The position numbers were made by a program, and so were the translations under genes. From Fibrobacter sp. (lineage in GTDB: Bacteria; Fibrobacterota; Fibrobacteria; Fibrobacterales; Fibrobacteraceae), in the NCBI GenBank assembly GCA_024399015.1, contig JAKSIC010000011.1, positions 1-64,000 of the forward strand: 64,000 nucleotides of DNA, written 5' to 3'. Each line of letters opens with the position of its first letter. Position 1 is the first letter of the stretch. The notes beneath the pieces were generated by a model. That model searched no databases. It was not told where the DNA came from and worked only from the letters and a program-made list of their open reading frames with translations. Of the stretch, positions 47,278-56,726 are shown piece by piece.

Positions 47278-49167
47278 ATGTCCTTTTCGCGCTTTTTTAG
47301 ACTTTTCAGCATTATTCTAGCCACTTTAGTAGCCTATTCTTTTGCTGCAAAAACGACTTATGGCAAGGTTCGCTCCCGAATTGGCGATGTCGGGCTACAA
47401 AAAACAAATACAAGTGAATGGGTCGAACCTCATGTAGGTACCAAGGTTCACGAAGGGGATTTGCTCCGAACCATGATGGAATCACAGGTCATTGTGGGCC
47501 TCCCCGACGGAAGTTCCATCTCCATCGAAGAAAACTCCATCGTTTCCATGTCCGAACTCATCTCCGAAGACGGAAAAAACATTTCAACCACAGATATTAA
47601 GAAAGGTAAAGTTCGTTTTGACGTTCAAAAGCAGGCCAACAAGGAAAGTTCCATCAAGTTCAAGACCGGCACCGCCGTGGCTGCCATCCGCGGCACCGAA
47701 GGTATCATCGGTCATTCCCGTAACGGAAAGTTGATCGCATCCCTCCGCACCGGCCAGCTGGAAATCTTCACCGGAAACAAGGCAACCACAATCAATGGAG
47801 GCCAAACTGCAGTTCCCAAGGGCGAAGAGCTTGTGGTTCTGGACCTCGTCTCCTCTGGTACAACAGACTTTTTCGATGAATTGGACGAAATCCTTAGCGA
47901 TTCCACCACTAACGTGGATTCTCTCGAAAAGGTGATTACTGAAAAAGATTCCCTCCTTACCCATATGAAGGACGAGTTGAAGGGTAAAGTAAAGTGCGAC
48001 TTCGCACCCCTTCCGGACAAGGTTGCAGACACCCTGGTTGTGGTCAAGGGAAAATGCGCCGCAGCCGACACCGTAGAAATTGCCGGTGAAAAACAGGCTT
48101 CCAACGGCAACGAAATGGAATTCAAGCCTACCTGGGATGTTGGCGCTATTGGCGAAAAGAAGTTCGCCGTAACTTGCCAAATTGGAAAGCTTCGTATTCA
48201 CTGCGGTCAGCTAAACACTTTCTACGTAGGAAAGGCAAAGGAAGAAGAAACTATTGATTCCACCCTCCGCGCTCCCCTCCTCACCGTCGCAACCCAGTCC
48301 CCCATTTCCGTAAGCAACCCGGCAGCATTCACCATTGAAGGTTCTTTCAATACCGGCGACCCGGCAGCAACTTTGTTCGTAAAGATGGGAGCATACACCT
48401 CCCCCAACCTTGTACCGCTGAGCGCAAACGGTTCGTTCACCCATACTGTCAACGTCTCCGAAAAGAAGGGCAACTGGAACGAAAAGAGCGTTTCCGTGGA
48501 ATATAATTCCAGCAAGCTTGGATCAAAGACAATCACCCTGGATCTTGACGTAGACAAGACCAGCAAGTTGGTCAACACAGAAAAGCCGTTCATTGCTGTA
48601 AATTCAGCCGACTCCCTGAAGTGCTACGCAAAGTTGACCTTGAATAACAGCAAGGGTGACGATGTGATATATAAGTCTATCATTGATGACGAGACCACCA
48701 TTGAAAGCTCACACTACAAGAGCAACGCTTCCATTAGGCAGGAATTGACTAGCGGCGTTCACAGGTACGCCTTCACTGCCGAAGACCAAGCCGGAAATAT
48801 CCATCAGGTAACAAAGACTTTGGGATGCTTCCCTCCGAGAAAGCACACCCTTGAAATCACCGGAGGAAACACCTACGAACGAATCCGTTCGCCCAAGCCT
48901 CCTCAGGGATACCAAAGCAATTCCATCTATAGAAACCTGACGTTCAAGATTACAAACATTCCGAATAACGATCCCCGTTATATCAAGATGATTACCATTT
49001 CCCAAAAGGGAAAGAGCAATGTCATTTTGCGTCCAACAGACTTCCAGTCGAACATTTTCGACCATCAGGTGGAATTGCCTCACGGCGCAAAGACGGATAT
49101 CACAATCAAGGTGATCATGAAGAACGGATCCATTCTGTCTGCAACAAAGACTTACGAGGTTAGATAA
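47278..49167 (+). CDS. Secreted FecR-domain protein with Ig-like repeats
   Basis: A 629-residue exported protein (signal MSFSRFFRLFSIILATLVAYSFA). The FecR domain spans about 25-190: GDLLRTMMESQVIVGLPDGSSIS, IKKGKVRFDV, FKTGTAVAAIRGTEGII and GNKATTINGGQTAVP. The rest reads as Ig-like beta-sandwich segments (SPISVSNPAAFTIEGSFNTG; HRYAFTAEDQAGNIHQVTK). FecR domains in secreted proteins often sense or bind partners at the outer membrane. Its stop overlaps the start of the outer-membrane protein gene (TAATG), so they probably act together. Confidence 0.85.
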   Translation: MSFSRFFRLFSIILATLVAYSFAAKTTYGKVRSRIGDVGLQKTNTSEWVEPHVGTKVHEGDLLRTMMESQVIVGLPDGSSISIEENSIVSMSELISEDGKNISTTDIKKGKVRFDVQKQANKESSIKFKTGTAVAAIRGTEGIIGHSRNGKLIASLRTGQLEIFTGNKATTINGGQTAVPKGEELVVLDLVSSGTTDFFDELDEILSDSTTNVDSLEKVITEKDSLLTHMKDELKGKVKCDFAPLPDKVADTLVVVKGKCAAADTVEIAGEKQASNGNEMEFKPTWDVGAIGEKKFAVTCQIGKLRIHCGQLNTFYVGKAKEEETIDSTLRAPLLTVATQSPISVSNPAAFTIEGSFNTGDPAATLFVKMGAYTSPNLVPLSANGSFTHTVNVSEKKGNWNEKSVSVEYNSSKLGSKTITLDLDVDKTSKLVNTEKPFIAVNSADSLKCYAKLTLNNSKGDDVIYKSIIDDETTIESSHYKSNASIRQELTSGVHRYAFTAEDQAGNIHQVTKTLGCFPPRKHTLEITGGNTYERIRSPKPPQGYQSNSIYRNLTFKITNIPNNDPRYIKMITISQKGKSNVILRPTDFQSNIFDHQVELPHGAKTDITIKVIMKNGSILSATKTYEVR

Positions 49168-52100
49168 TGAAAGCGCCCTTTTATCTTTCCGCTATTGCCC
49201 TTACCGCAAGTTTGACGGTTGCCCAGGAAGAAGCTTCCGTTCCGCAAGAAGCCTTTATTCCTGTAGCCACTCCCGTTGCAGAATCCGCTGCTGACACAGT
49301 TGCCGAAGCAGCCGAACCTGCTGTTGAAACAGCAAGCGATTCCGTTGCTGCGCCTTCCGCTGAAACCGCAGCCGAACCTACCGCAGAACAAGTTGCAGAA
49401 CCCGCTACAGAACAAGTGGTTGAAGCCAATGTGGCTGAAACTAATGTGACGGAAGCAAAAGAAGTTGTCGCAAACGAGACAGCAACGAAACTCTCCGGCA
49501 ACCTCCAGGGTTTCTTGAAAGCAGACGCATCCCCCTATTCAATTGAGTCCAACGTCTTTGTTGAAAAGAACGCTGTTCTCGTCGTTGAACCTGGCGTTAT
49601 CCTTCAATTTGCTCCTGGCGCAGGGCTCTATGTGGAAGGCCAGTTGGTCATTGCAGGTAGTGCCCAGCACAAAGTTGTTTTGAAGTCTGCAGTAAACGAT
49701 TCAAAAAATGGAACTTGGAAAGGCGTATTCATTTCCTCCGATAAGGAAAATGAAATTAGAAACGCAGTTGTCACCGGCGCCGAAAATGGCATCGTTGTGG
49801 AAAACAGCAACCTTTCCATGCAGTATTCTTCCGTAAGCAAGACCACAAGCAGAGGCGTCTACGCCAAGAATTCCAAACTCAACATCAGCGATTGTTCTTT
49901 TGAAGAAAACCAGGGCGTTGCACTTCATGTTTCCAACTACTCTGTTGCAGACATCCAGCGAACCTCTTTTACAAAGAACAACGTGGCCTTGGAAAACGAT
50001 TTGTTGGCACAAACCGATGTAGGTTCCAGCAATTTCGAAAACAACAGTTACGGCATTCTGGACATGGGCAACAGCCTGCTTACCTTCGACAATACAAAGG
50101 TAAACAAGAACAAGAACGGAGCCTCCTCTAAGGAAATCCTTGACAAGTCTGTATTGGAAAGCATCGACGCAAACGAAATCAATTTCAGTTCCGATTATCA
50201 GTCCATAGTATCAGTTCTGCCGCCGAACCCAGAAATCCCGGGCGTTACAAGCAGAACCGTAAATCCCAATGACCAGGTCATCGACATCGCCAAGGCAAAC
50301 GACGTAGTCTCCACCGCAGACACAACAAAGAAGCCTTGGTCTGTGATCGGAAACGTGATGTTGGGCGACTACTATCACAAGGTTCTGACCAGACGTAACC
50401 ACAAGAAAGAAAATGTGGTGGTCTACAATGACACCATCAAACCGGGTGAACACTACAAAAACTTTTTCCAGACTCCCGGATTCGGCACAGAAATCAGCAC
50501 CTACTTGCTGATGCAATTGCCCAATGGCGGAACACTTGAATTTGATGCAAACCTGACATCCGATTCCTGGAACCACATTTCTCCTAACCCCATTTCTCTT
50601 ACCTACACCGACAAGTACCACAAGGCCATTCTCGGTGATTTCCAGAAGATCAACGGCGACATCTATATGTCCGCCCTTCCCGTCTTTGGTGCCGACTACA
50701 CTCTTTCTTTGCTGAAAAACAATGGCGACCAGCCTATGTTTGAAATCGAAGCTATGTTCGGTGAAGCTCAAAGATCTCTTGTACCCGGCGAACGCCATCC
50801 GGACATGTACAACAATTATGTTGACTATGGCGAAGCCCAGGCCCAAAGGCAAGTGGTTGGTGGATCTGTGAAATGGTCTCCGGTCCGCCGTTTCGACGCA
50901 AAGTTCGGTGCACTCTATGCCAATGATGCCATTGAAGATCCTTTCATCCGAAAAGGAACCATGGCACCCAACGTCACTAGCGCTCCCTTGCAGGAATCCT
51001 TTACCATGTACGCCGATGGAAACTGGTTGTTCTATCCCGGCGATATCGAGTTGAACGGCCAAGTGGCAATCGGTCGCGCAGACACTGCTGAAGTTTTTGT
51101 TGAACGAGCCATCAACAATGTTTTCCAGGAAGCTGGCGTAAACAACGCAACGTACAGCAACATTCGTCAATTGATGATTAACGAAACGGAAATCTATCGT
51201 TTGACTCCGGCTGAACTTGAAGAAATTTTCGGTGATAACACCTCCATGACCAAGCAGGATATGAGAGACTCCTTAAAGTCCCTCGTTCGAAAGGCTAACA
51301 AGGCACGAAAAGAAGCTATCGAATCAAACGAAGACGATAAGGTTCTGGGAATGCGTTGGAGCGGCCAGAATTTGGCTGTTGGAGCCTCCTTGTTCTGGAA
51401 TATCAACAAGACAACCATCGCAGGCCATTTGAAGTATGTGGGAGAAAACTACTTCAGCGCAGGTTCTGCAGACTTGTTGGCCGACACCCGTGAATTCGGT
51501 GGTTACCTTGAACAAATCATCACCAAGTTCTGGACATTGAATTTCGGTTATCAGATCAATGTTGAAAATGCAGCTTCCGAAGATAAGGCAAATATTTTCG
51601 GCCTTGGCGAAGGCACCACATTAGGTTTCTTCGGCAGCGCATCTGATAGTTGGAAGAAAGAACATGAACTTGACAACGACCGAGCAAAGTATATCCAGAA
51701 CTTCAATCTTTCCAACAAGGTCAAGATCAATGAAAACGTTGACGTAAATGTGGCCTACAATCTTGAATATAGAACTCAGTACCGTCCCTTCAGAATCCAC
51801 GGGGTATTTGCTCTCAGTGAAGAAATTTATAAGGACAGCTGGTTCAAGAAACGCAAGGGAAAGGAAACCCTCACCATTTATCACGATGGCGGCAGCACCA
51901 AGGTAGATAAGGATCGTTGGCAGGAATATATGGAAATGTCAACGGAGCCCTATTTGGGTTCCGAATTCCAGGAACGAATTTTCAAGCACTCCTTGAAAGG
52001 CGACGTTTCTGTGAGAAAGCTCAAATCCCTCTTCAAGGTTGGAGGAGCATGGGTTCTTCGTACAGACCACTCCAAGTTCCACAACGACAGCTTGATGAAA

Positions 52101-52559
52101 AAGTTTGATTTCTCCAACAAGACTTGGGGTAAGATGGGTTACTACTTCGAAGGTGCTGACTACTTTGAACAGAGCTACCCCATTTCCGTAACGTCCACCT
52201 TGCCCAGCCTCCAGAACAAGGTTGCTGTGACACCCCGTTTCAAGAGTTACGAACGCGATGATATGTTTGAAGCAGAAGTCGCTGTTGAAGATGAAATTGA
52301 AGTACCCCTCATGAACCGTTTCATGATTCTTGGAGCCAATGGAACATTCCGTTACTTGACCACCAGCTGGAAGCAGAACGGAAAGAAATCAGGCGAAGAT
52401 GAAATTGACGTAGTAGGCAATGTAAACCTGCACATCAACCATACCAAGCGTTTGAACACTGAATGGTACGCCGGCACAGCAATGTACTACCGTCCGGACA
52501 ACCTCTTCAACGAATATAAGGATATCTTCGGCGGAGTTCGCGTCAATTACGCTTTCTAA
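49167..52559 (+). CDS. Outer-membrane protein with beta-helix domain and C-terminal barrel
   Basis: A 1130-residue protein with a signal peptide (MKAPFYLSAIALTASLTVAQ). Residues 20-105 are an Ala/Glu/Val-rich low-complexity segment (AEPTAEQVAEPATEQVVEAN). A right-handed parallel beta-helix follows (about 120-320; GVILQFAPGAGLYVEGQLVI, SNLSMQYSSVSKTTSRGVYA). The last 600 residues are alternating strands with aromatic girdles and end in VNYAF, the C-terminal Phe signal for BAM-dependent outer-membrane barrels. Translationally coupled to the FecR gene. It may be a surface receptor or adhesin; function unknown. Confidence 0.8.
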   Translation: MKAPFYLSAIALTASLTVAQEEASVPQEAFIPVATPVAESAADTVAEAAEPAVETASDSVAAPSAETAAEPTAEQVAEPATEQVVEANVAETNVTEAKEVVANETATKLSGNLQGFLKADASPYSIESNVFVEKNAVLVVEPGVILQFAPGAGLYVEGQLVIAGSAQHKVVLKSAVNDSKNGTWKGVFISSDKENEIRNAVVTGAENGIVVENSNLSMQYSSVSKTTSRGVYAKNSKLNISDCSFEENQGVALHVSNYSVADIQRTSFTKNNVALENDLLAQTDVGSSNFENNSYGILDMGNSLLTFDNTKVNKNKNGASSKEILDKSVLESIDANEINFSSDYQSIVSVLPPNPEIPGVTSRTVNPNDQVIDIAKANDVVSTADTTKKPWSVIGNVMLGDYYHKVLTRRNHKKENVVVYNDTIKPGEHYKNFFQTPGFGTEISTYLLMQLPNGGTLEFDANLTSDSWNHISPNPISLTYTDKYHKAILGDFQKINGDIYMSALPVFGADYTLSLLKNNGDQPMFEIEAMFGEAQRSLVPGERHPDMYNNYVDYGEAQAQRQVVGGSVKWSPVRRFDAKFGALYANDAIEDPFIRKGTMAPNVTSAPLQESFTMYADGNWLFYPGDIELNGQVAIGRADTAEVFVERAINNVFQEAGVNNATYSNIRQLMINETEIYRLTPAELEEIFGDNTSMTKQDMRDSLKSLVRKANKARKEAIESNEDDKVLGMRWSGQNLAVGASLFWNINKTTIAGHLKYVGENYFSAGSADLLADTREFGGYLEQIITKFWTLNFGYQINVENAASEDKANIFGLGEGTTLGFFGSASDSWKKEHELDNDRAKYIQNFNLSNKVKINENVDVNVAYNLEYRTQYRPFRIHGVFALSEEIYKDSWFKKRKGKETLTIYHDGGSTKVDKDRWQEYMEMSTEPYLGSEFQERIFKHSLKGDVSVRKLKSLFKVGGAWVLRTDHSKFHNDSLMKKFDFSNKTWGKMGYYFEGADYFEQSYPISVTSTLPSLQNKVAVTPRFKSYERDDMFEAEVAVEDEIEVPLMNRFMILGANGTFRYLTTSWKQNGKKSGEDEIDVVGNVNLHINHTKRLNTEWYAGTAMYYRPDNLFNEYKDIFGGVRVNYAF

Positions 52560-52571
52560 TGTTTTCTACAT

Positions 52572-54248
52572 TTGAGCGTAATGTTTACCTACCGCTACAG
52601 AGAATTAGCAGTCCCCCTCCGCAAAAAGGGTGAATACCGGGCAGCCCTTGCCCGGGAACTTCGCGTTCATGAAGAAGAAATTTTCAATCTCGAAGTAGAA
52701 CGTTTTTCTCTGGACAGCCGTAGGAAGGGTGATCCGCACTGGTCCTACAATGTGGTTTTCGACTTGAAGCGTCAGGTTCGTGCCACAGGCAACCACGCAA
52801 AAGGCTTGATTGAATCCAAGCGCGAAAAAGAATCCCTGGAAGACGATCCCCAGCGAAGCTCTGTGCCTGTTGCTGGTCACGTTGATGTAGTTGGCGCAGG
52901 CCCCTCCGGATTGTGGGCAGCACTGCATCTTCTGCGCAAAGGTTTTTCTGTAGATCTTTACGAGCAGGGAAAGCAGGTTGAAGAACGATTCCGCGACATC
53001 CGTCGATTCTTTATGGACCGCAACTATAACGCCTACAGCAACGTCCTTTTTGGTGAAGGTGGCGCAGGCGCATTCAGTGACGGAAAACTGAACACCCGCA
53101 GCAGAAATCTTTTTTCCAACCAAGTCCTGAGAGATATGACTACCTTCGGCGTAGACGAAAGCGTAGTTACTTTTGCAAAGCCCCACATCGGCACGGACCG
53201 ATTGGTCCTGATGCTCCGTCAGCTTCGCGCAGAAATCGCACGACTGGGCGGAAAGATTCATTTCAGCACCATGCTGGAAGATATTGAAATCAAGAGCGGT
53301 CGCATTTGCGCCATCAAGCTGCGGGACGTTTCCCGCCGCAGCCTGGGTGAAGTACCTTCTGCCGACTTTGCTGAAATTTGCCCAAGCCGTTGGCAACCTT
53401 GCGAAGCCTTGGTTCTTGCCGTAGGCCACTCCGCACGTGGCATTTATGAAATGCTCCATGCCCGCGGTGTTACTCTGGAAAGTAAAGCTTTCGCCATGGG
53501 CGTCCGTGTGGAACATCCCCAGATGCTCATCAATGTTCGTCAGCTTGGCCCCAACGTGGATACGAAACTGACGGGCGCCGCAGAATATTTCCTTGCAACG
53601 CCTACACTGAACAAGACCTCCAGCGCCTACAGTTTCTGTATGTGCCCCGGCGGTGTCCTGGTGCCCTGCGCCTCGGAACCCGGCACCCTCGCCACCAACG
53701 GTATGAGCTACAGCAGCCGTAACGGCAAGATCGCAAACGGCGCCATCGCAGTTCCCATTACCGCAGGCGCAGAAGGTTTTGACATCAAGACCGCAGGCAC
53801 CCTCTTTGGCGGCCTTGACCTGCAGCGTAAAATTGAATCCGACGCCTACGCCGTAGGTGGCAAGAACTACGCCGCCCCCGCACAGACCATCAAGAACTTT
53901 TTGGCCAAGCGCGTCGACAAGAATTTACCCAAGTCCACCTATCCCTGCGGCCTCGTAGCATGCAACATGTGGGATTGGATGGACAAGACCATCTGCAAGA
54001 GCCTGGCAGAAGGTTTCCAGAATTTTGACCGCAAGATTCCTGGCTTTATCGAAGAAGGCCTCATCGTGGCTCCCGAAACCCGCACCAGTTCACCGCTCCG
54101 CATTACCCGCAATAACGAGACTATGGAAAGCGTGAACACCAAGGGTCTTTTCGTCCTTGGGGAAGGAGCCGGATACACTGGCGGTATCGTCACCAGCGCC
54201 GCCGACGGCATCCGCCTAGCCCACTACGCCAAAAGAAGTAAACAGTAG
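52572..54248 (+). CDS. FAD-dependent oxidoreductase
   Basis: A 558-residue flavoprotein of the uncharacterised FAD-dependent dehydrogenase type found in many anaerobes. An N-terminal domain (1-100) precedes the Rossmann loop VDVVGAGPSGLWAALHLL (about 104-121). GEGGAGAFSDGKLNTR (about 160-175), ALVLAVGHSARGIYEML, FAMGVRVEHPQ, FCMCPGGVLVPCAS and the closing LFVLGEGAGYTGGIVTSAADGI are family blocks. The substrate is unknown. Its last codons (AGTAAACAGTAG) already belong to a heptad-repeat arm. Confidence 0.88.
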   Translation: MSVMFTYRYRELAVPLRKKGEYRAALARELRVHEEEIFNLEVERFSLDSRRKGDPHWSYNVVFDLKRQVRATGNHAKGLIESKREKESLEDDPQRSSVPVAGHVDVVGAGPSGLWAALHLLRKGFSVDLYEQGKQVEERFRDIRRFFMDRNYNAYSNVLFGEGGAGAFSDGKLNTRSRNLFSNQVLRDMTTFGVDESVVTFAKPHIGTDRLVLMLRQLRAEIARLGGKIHFSTMLEDIEIKSGRICAIKLRDVSRRSLGEVPSADFAEICPSRWQPCEALVLAVGHSARGIYEMLHARGVTLESKAFAMGVRVEHPQMLINVRQLGPNVDTKLTGAAEYFLATPTLNKTSSAYSFCMCPGGVLVPCASEPGTLATNGMSYSSRNGKIANGAIAVPITAGAEGFDIKTAGTLFGGLDLQRKIESDAYAVGGKNYAAPAQTIKNFLAKRVDKNLPKSTYPCGLVACNMWDWMDKTICKSLAEGFQNFDRKIPGFIEEGLIVAPETRTSSPLRITRNNETMESVNTKGLFVLGEGAGYTGGIVTSAADGIRLAHYAKRSKQ

Positions 54249-54310
54249 ACAGTAGAAAGGAATTCACCATCCACTAATCACCAATCACTAACCACTAATC
54301 ACTAACCACT
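54237..54310 (+). repeat. Heptad repeat element, AACCACT family (oxidoreductase-pseudouridine synthase gap)
   Basis: Left arm AGTAAAC, AGTAGAC, AGTAGAA (54237-54257); right arm ATCCACT, AATCACC, AATCACT, AACCACT, AATCACT, AACCACT (54269-54310), inverted to each other. The element starts inside the stop codon region of the upstream gene and ends 5 nt before the next ATG, leaving no Shine-Dalgarno. Confidence 0.85.
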
Positions 54311-54315
54311 AAAAC

Positions 54316-55515
54316 ATGATAACTCGTCAGATTGACCGCAACTTCGCAAATATGCGCCTCGACCGATTCCTCCGTAAGGCATTCCCCGAAGAATCCTTGT
54401 CCGTATTCTTTGCCGTAATCCGCAAAAAGAAAGTCCGCGTCAACGGTGTCGTGGCCAAGGCCAACCTGATGCTTCAGGAAGGCGACCTGGTGAACATCTA
54501 CGAAAACTTCAAAAGCGTAGCCGAAGACGAAAAGGATATGAGCCGCGCACAGTCCGCCCAGATGAAGGCCGACATTGAAGCCGCTTACCAAGCATCTCAA
54601 GAATCCGGGGCTTCAAGCCTCGAACCTGGAGCCTCGAGCCTCGAGCCTCAAAACATTATTGAATTCCCGGGAGCTGTCGCAAGCAAGCCTGTCGTCACAG
54701 GTTTCGCCAAGAAGAAGTCCACCTGGGGCAAGACCATGTCTGGTGCCGAAAAGCAGTCCAACTGGGGCGCCAAGGAATTGGATATTGTCATTCAGACCGA
54801 AGATTACCTTGTAGTGAACAAACCCTCCGGTTTGGCAAGCCAGCCCGGCAGCGGAACAAAGCCCGGCGAAAGCTTGGTAGAATACCTTTGGGAATGGGGC
54901 CGTCAGGAACAGCTGGACTTTAAGCCCACCATCGCCCACCGCCTGGACCAGGAAACTTCCGGCATGTTGCTGGTGGCTCTCCACGGCGATACCCTCCGCG
55001 ATTTGACCCGCCTTATCCGCGACCACGAAGTGGACAAGTACTACTACGCACTGGTCAAGGGCAACCTGGAAAAGGACAAGGGCACCATCAACGAAAAGCT
55101 TACCCGCACCGACGCCGCCAAGGGCAGCAAGATGAAGGTGGGTCAAGATGACAAGGACGCCAAGGAAGCCATCACCCACTACCGCGTGAAGCAACACTAT
55201 ATCGGTTACGACCTGGTTAAGATCAAGTTGGAAACCGGCCGTATGCACCAGATCCGCGCACACTTCGCCAGCATCGGCCACCCTCTGCTGGGCGACTCTC
55301 GCTATGGCGATTTCGCCTTGAACCGCGAAGTCAAAAAGGAACTAGGGCTGCACCGCCTTTTCCTCCACAGCTGCCGCCTTGAATTTGACTGGAAGGGCGA
55401 AAAGAAAGTTCTGGATTGTCCCCTGCCCAAGGAATTGCAGTCCGTCATCGATCAGCTGCAACGCAAGCCTTACGAGCGCAAGGAAAACAACTTCCAACGC
55501 AGCCGTCGCCGTTAA
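54316..55515 (+). CDS. RluA/RluD-family pseudouridine synthase
   Basis: A 399-residue enzyme with an S4 domain at the N-terminus (DRFLRKAFPEESLSVFFAVI) and a catalytic domain: VVNKPSGLASQPGSG, HRLDQETSGMLLVAL with the catalytic Asp (about D216), and GRMHQIRAHFASIGHPLLGD. The linker between the two domains contains SGASSLEPGASSLEPQ (about 96-111), read from a heptad array, and is longer than usual. The target (23S rRNA, RluC or RluD type) is not assignable. No Shine-Dalgarno; the array ends 5 nt upstream. Confidence 0.9.
   Translation: MITRQIDRNFANMRLDRFLRKAFPEESLSVFFAVIRKKKVRVNGVVAKANLMLQEGDLVNIYENFKSVAEDEKDMSRAQSAQMKADIEAAYQASQESGASSLEPGASSLEPQNIIEFPGAVASKPVVTGFAKKKSTWGKTMSGAEKQSNWGAKELDIVIQTEDYLVVNKPSGLASQPGSGTKPGESLVEYLWEWGRQEQLDFKPTIAHRLDQETSGMLLVALHGDTLRDLTRLIRDHEVDKYYYALVKGNLEKDKGTINEKLTRTDAAKGSKMKVGQDDKDAKEAITHYRVKQHYIGYDLVKIKLETGRMHQIRAHFASIGHPLLGDSRYGDFALNREVKKELGLHRLFLHSCRLEFDWKGEKKVLDCPLPKELQSVIDQLQRKPYERKENNFQRSRRR
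54616..54650. repeat. Heptad repeat array, AGGTTCG family, inside the pseudouridine synthase gene
   Basis: Five register-perfect units AGCCTCG, AACCTGG, AGCCTCG, AGCCTCG, AGCCTCA lie in the linker between S4 and catalytic domains and are translated as part of SGASSLEPGASSLEPQ. Confidence 0.85.
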
Positions 55516-55537
55516 TCGAATCCGTCGCCGATAAAAA

Positions 55538-56566
55538 ATGACCACAGGCCTTCTTCTTGTTCAACTGGGTTCTCCCGCCAGCCTCGATGCGAATGACATC
55601 GAAGTATATCTCCACCAGTTCCTTGGTGACTGGCACACCACAGGAAAAAAAAGCCTTTTCTGGCAAATTCTTTTGAAGTACGTCATTCTTCCCAAGGGAA
55701 AGTTCACCAGCCTCAACAAGTACAAGGCTATGTTCGATAAGCACAATTTCTCGGAAATGCCTCTAGTGACCTATTCCGAAGAATTTGTGAATGCGGTCCG
55801 CAAGGAATTCGTTTCCTCCCAGGCACGGGCACAAGGCAAGGTTACAGACTACGCAAGCATTCGCCTAGCTTACCAATTCGGATGCAAGCCTTCCATTGGT
55901 GAAACCCTAAAGCAGTTTGAAGCCGAAGGCATCGATACGGTCCACGTTCTCCCCTTGTACCCCCAACGCGCAGGCGTCACCACCGACGCCGCTACAGACA
56001 ACGTAACTTCTGCAACCAAGGCCGTAAACTTCAAGGGGAACATTCTTTTCGCAGCAGGTTTCTGCCAATACGATGCTTGGAACCGTGAAGTCGCCAAGTC
56101 CATCTGCGAAAAGATCGAAGAAGATGACGTCCTTCTCATTTCGTTCCACGCAATCCAATCCTGGCGCGTAAAAAAAGGCGACCCCTATCGCGACGATTGT
56201 GAACAAAGTTTTAAGGGCATTTGTCAAAGCCTCACAGAAATTGCCGGTAGCAAATTTAGTGGAGAAGCCCACCTGGTTTATCAAAGCAAATACAAGCCCG
56301 GCAAGCTTCCTTCTGGAAAATGGCTGGGTCCTTCCCTGGTGGAGACTTTGCAAAAACTGGGCCAGCAAAAGAAGCCCGTTACCGTGGTAAGTCCCGTCTT
56401 TACCGCAGACAATTTGGAAACAATCTACGAAATCGACGATGAGGTTTCCGAAGTCTACTACAAGGCCGGCGGCACCCGCCTTACGCGAATTCCCTGCCTG
56501 AACAATCGCCCCAGCTGGATTACCGCATTCGTAGAGGAAATCCTACCTGCATTGAAATTCGTCTAA
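55538..56566 (+). CDS. hemH: Ferrochelatase
   Basis: A 342-residue HemH that inserts Fe(II) into a porphyrin, the last or near-last step of heme synthesis. GLLLVQLGSPAS is the start block, VHVLPLYPQRAGVTT the central block, ISFHAIQSWR carries the catalytic His (SFHG motif with Ala), VYQSKYKPGKLPSGKWLGPS and VSPVFTADNLETIYEI complete the pattern, where DNLETI replaces the usual DCLETL. No other heme genes are in the window. ATG lies 22 nt after the pseudouridine synthase stop, so they may be one transcript. Confidence 0.9.
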   Translation: MTTGLLLVQLGSPASLDANDIEVYLHQFLGDWHTTGKKSLFWQILLKYVILPKGKFTSLNKYKAMFDKHNFSEMPLVTYSEEFVNAVRKEFVSSQARAQGKVTDYASIRLAYQFGCKPSIGETLKQFEAEGIDTVHVLPLYPQRAGVTTDAATDNVTSATKAVNFKGNILFAAGFCQYDAWNREVAKSICEKIEEDDVLLISFHAIQSWRVKKGDPYRDDCEQSFKGICQSLTEIAGSKFSGEAHLVYQSKYKPGKLPSGKWLGPSLVETLQKLGQQKKPVTVVSPVFTADNLETIYEIDDEVSEVYYKAGGTRLTRIPCLNNRPSWITAFVEEILPALKFV

Positions 56567-56610
56567 GTTCATTTGGGATTTCTCGAACACGTCCCCAAAA
56601 TACCATTCTA

Positions 56611-56644
56611 AAAGCCGGATTCCAGGAATCGCGGCTTTTTTATT
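56611..56644 (+). terminator. Intrinsic terminator after hemH
   Basis: AAAGCCGGATTC pairs with GAATCGCGGCTTT around CAG (one bulge or mismatch), followed by TTTTTATTT. Confidence 0.8.
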
Positions 56645-56726
56645 TCTAAATTATTCCCCGAAATTTATGAAGCGTCCTTCACAAAGTTTCGCATCGACAT
56701 TCCAAACGGAGCGACTCCCATAGGGT

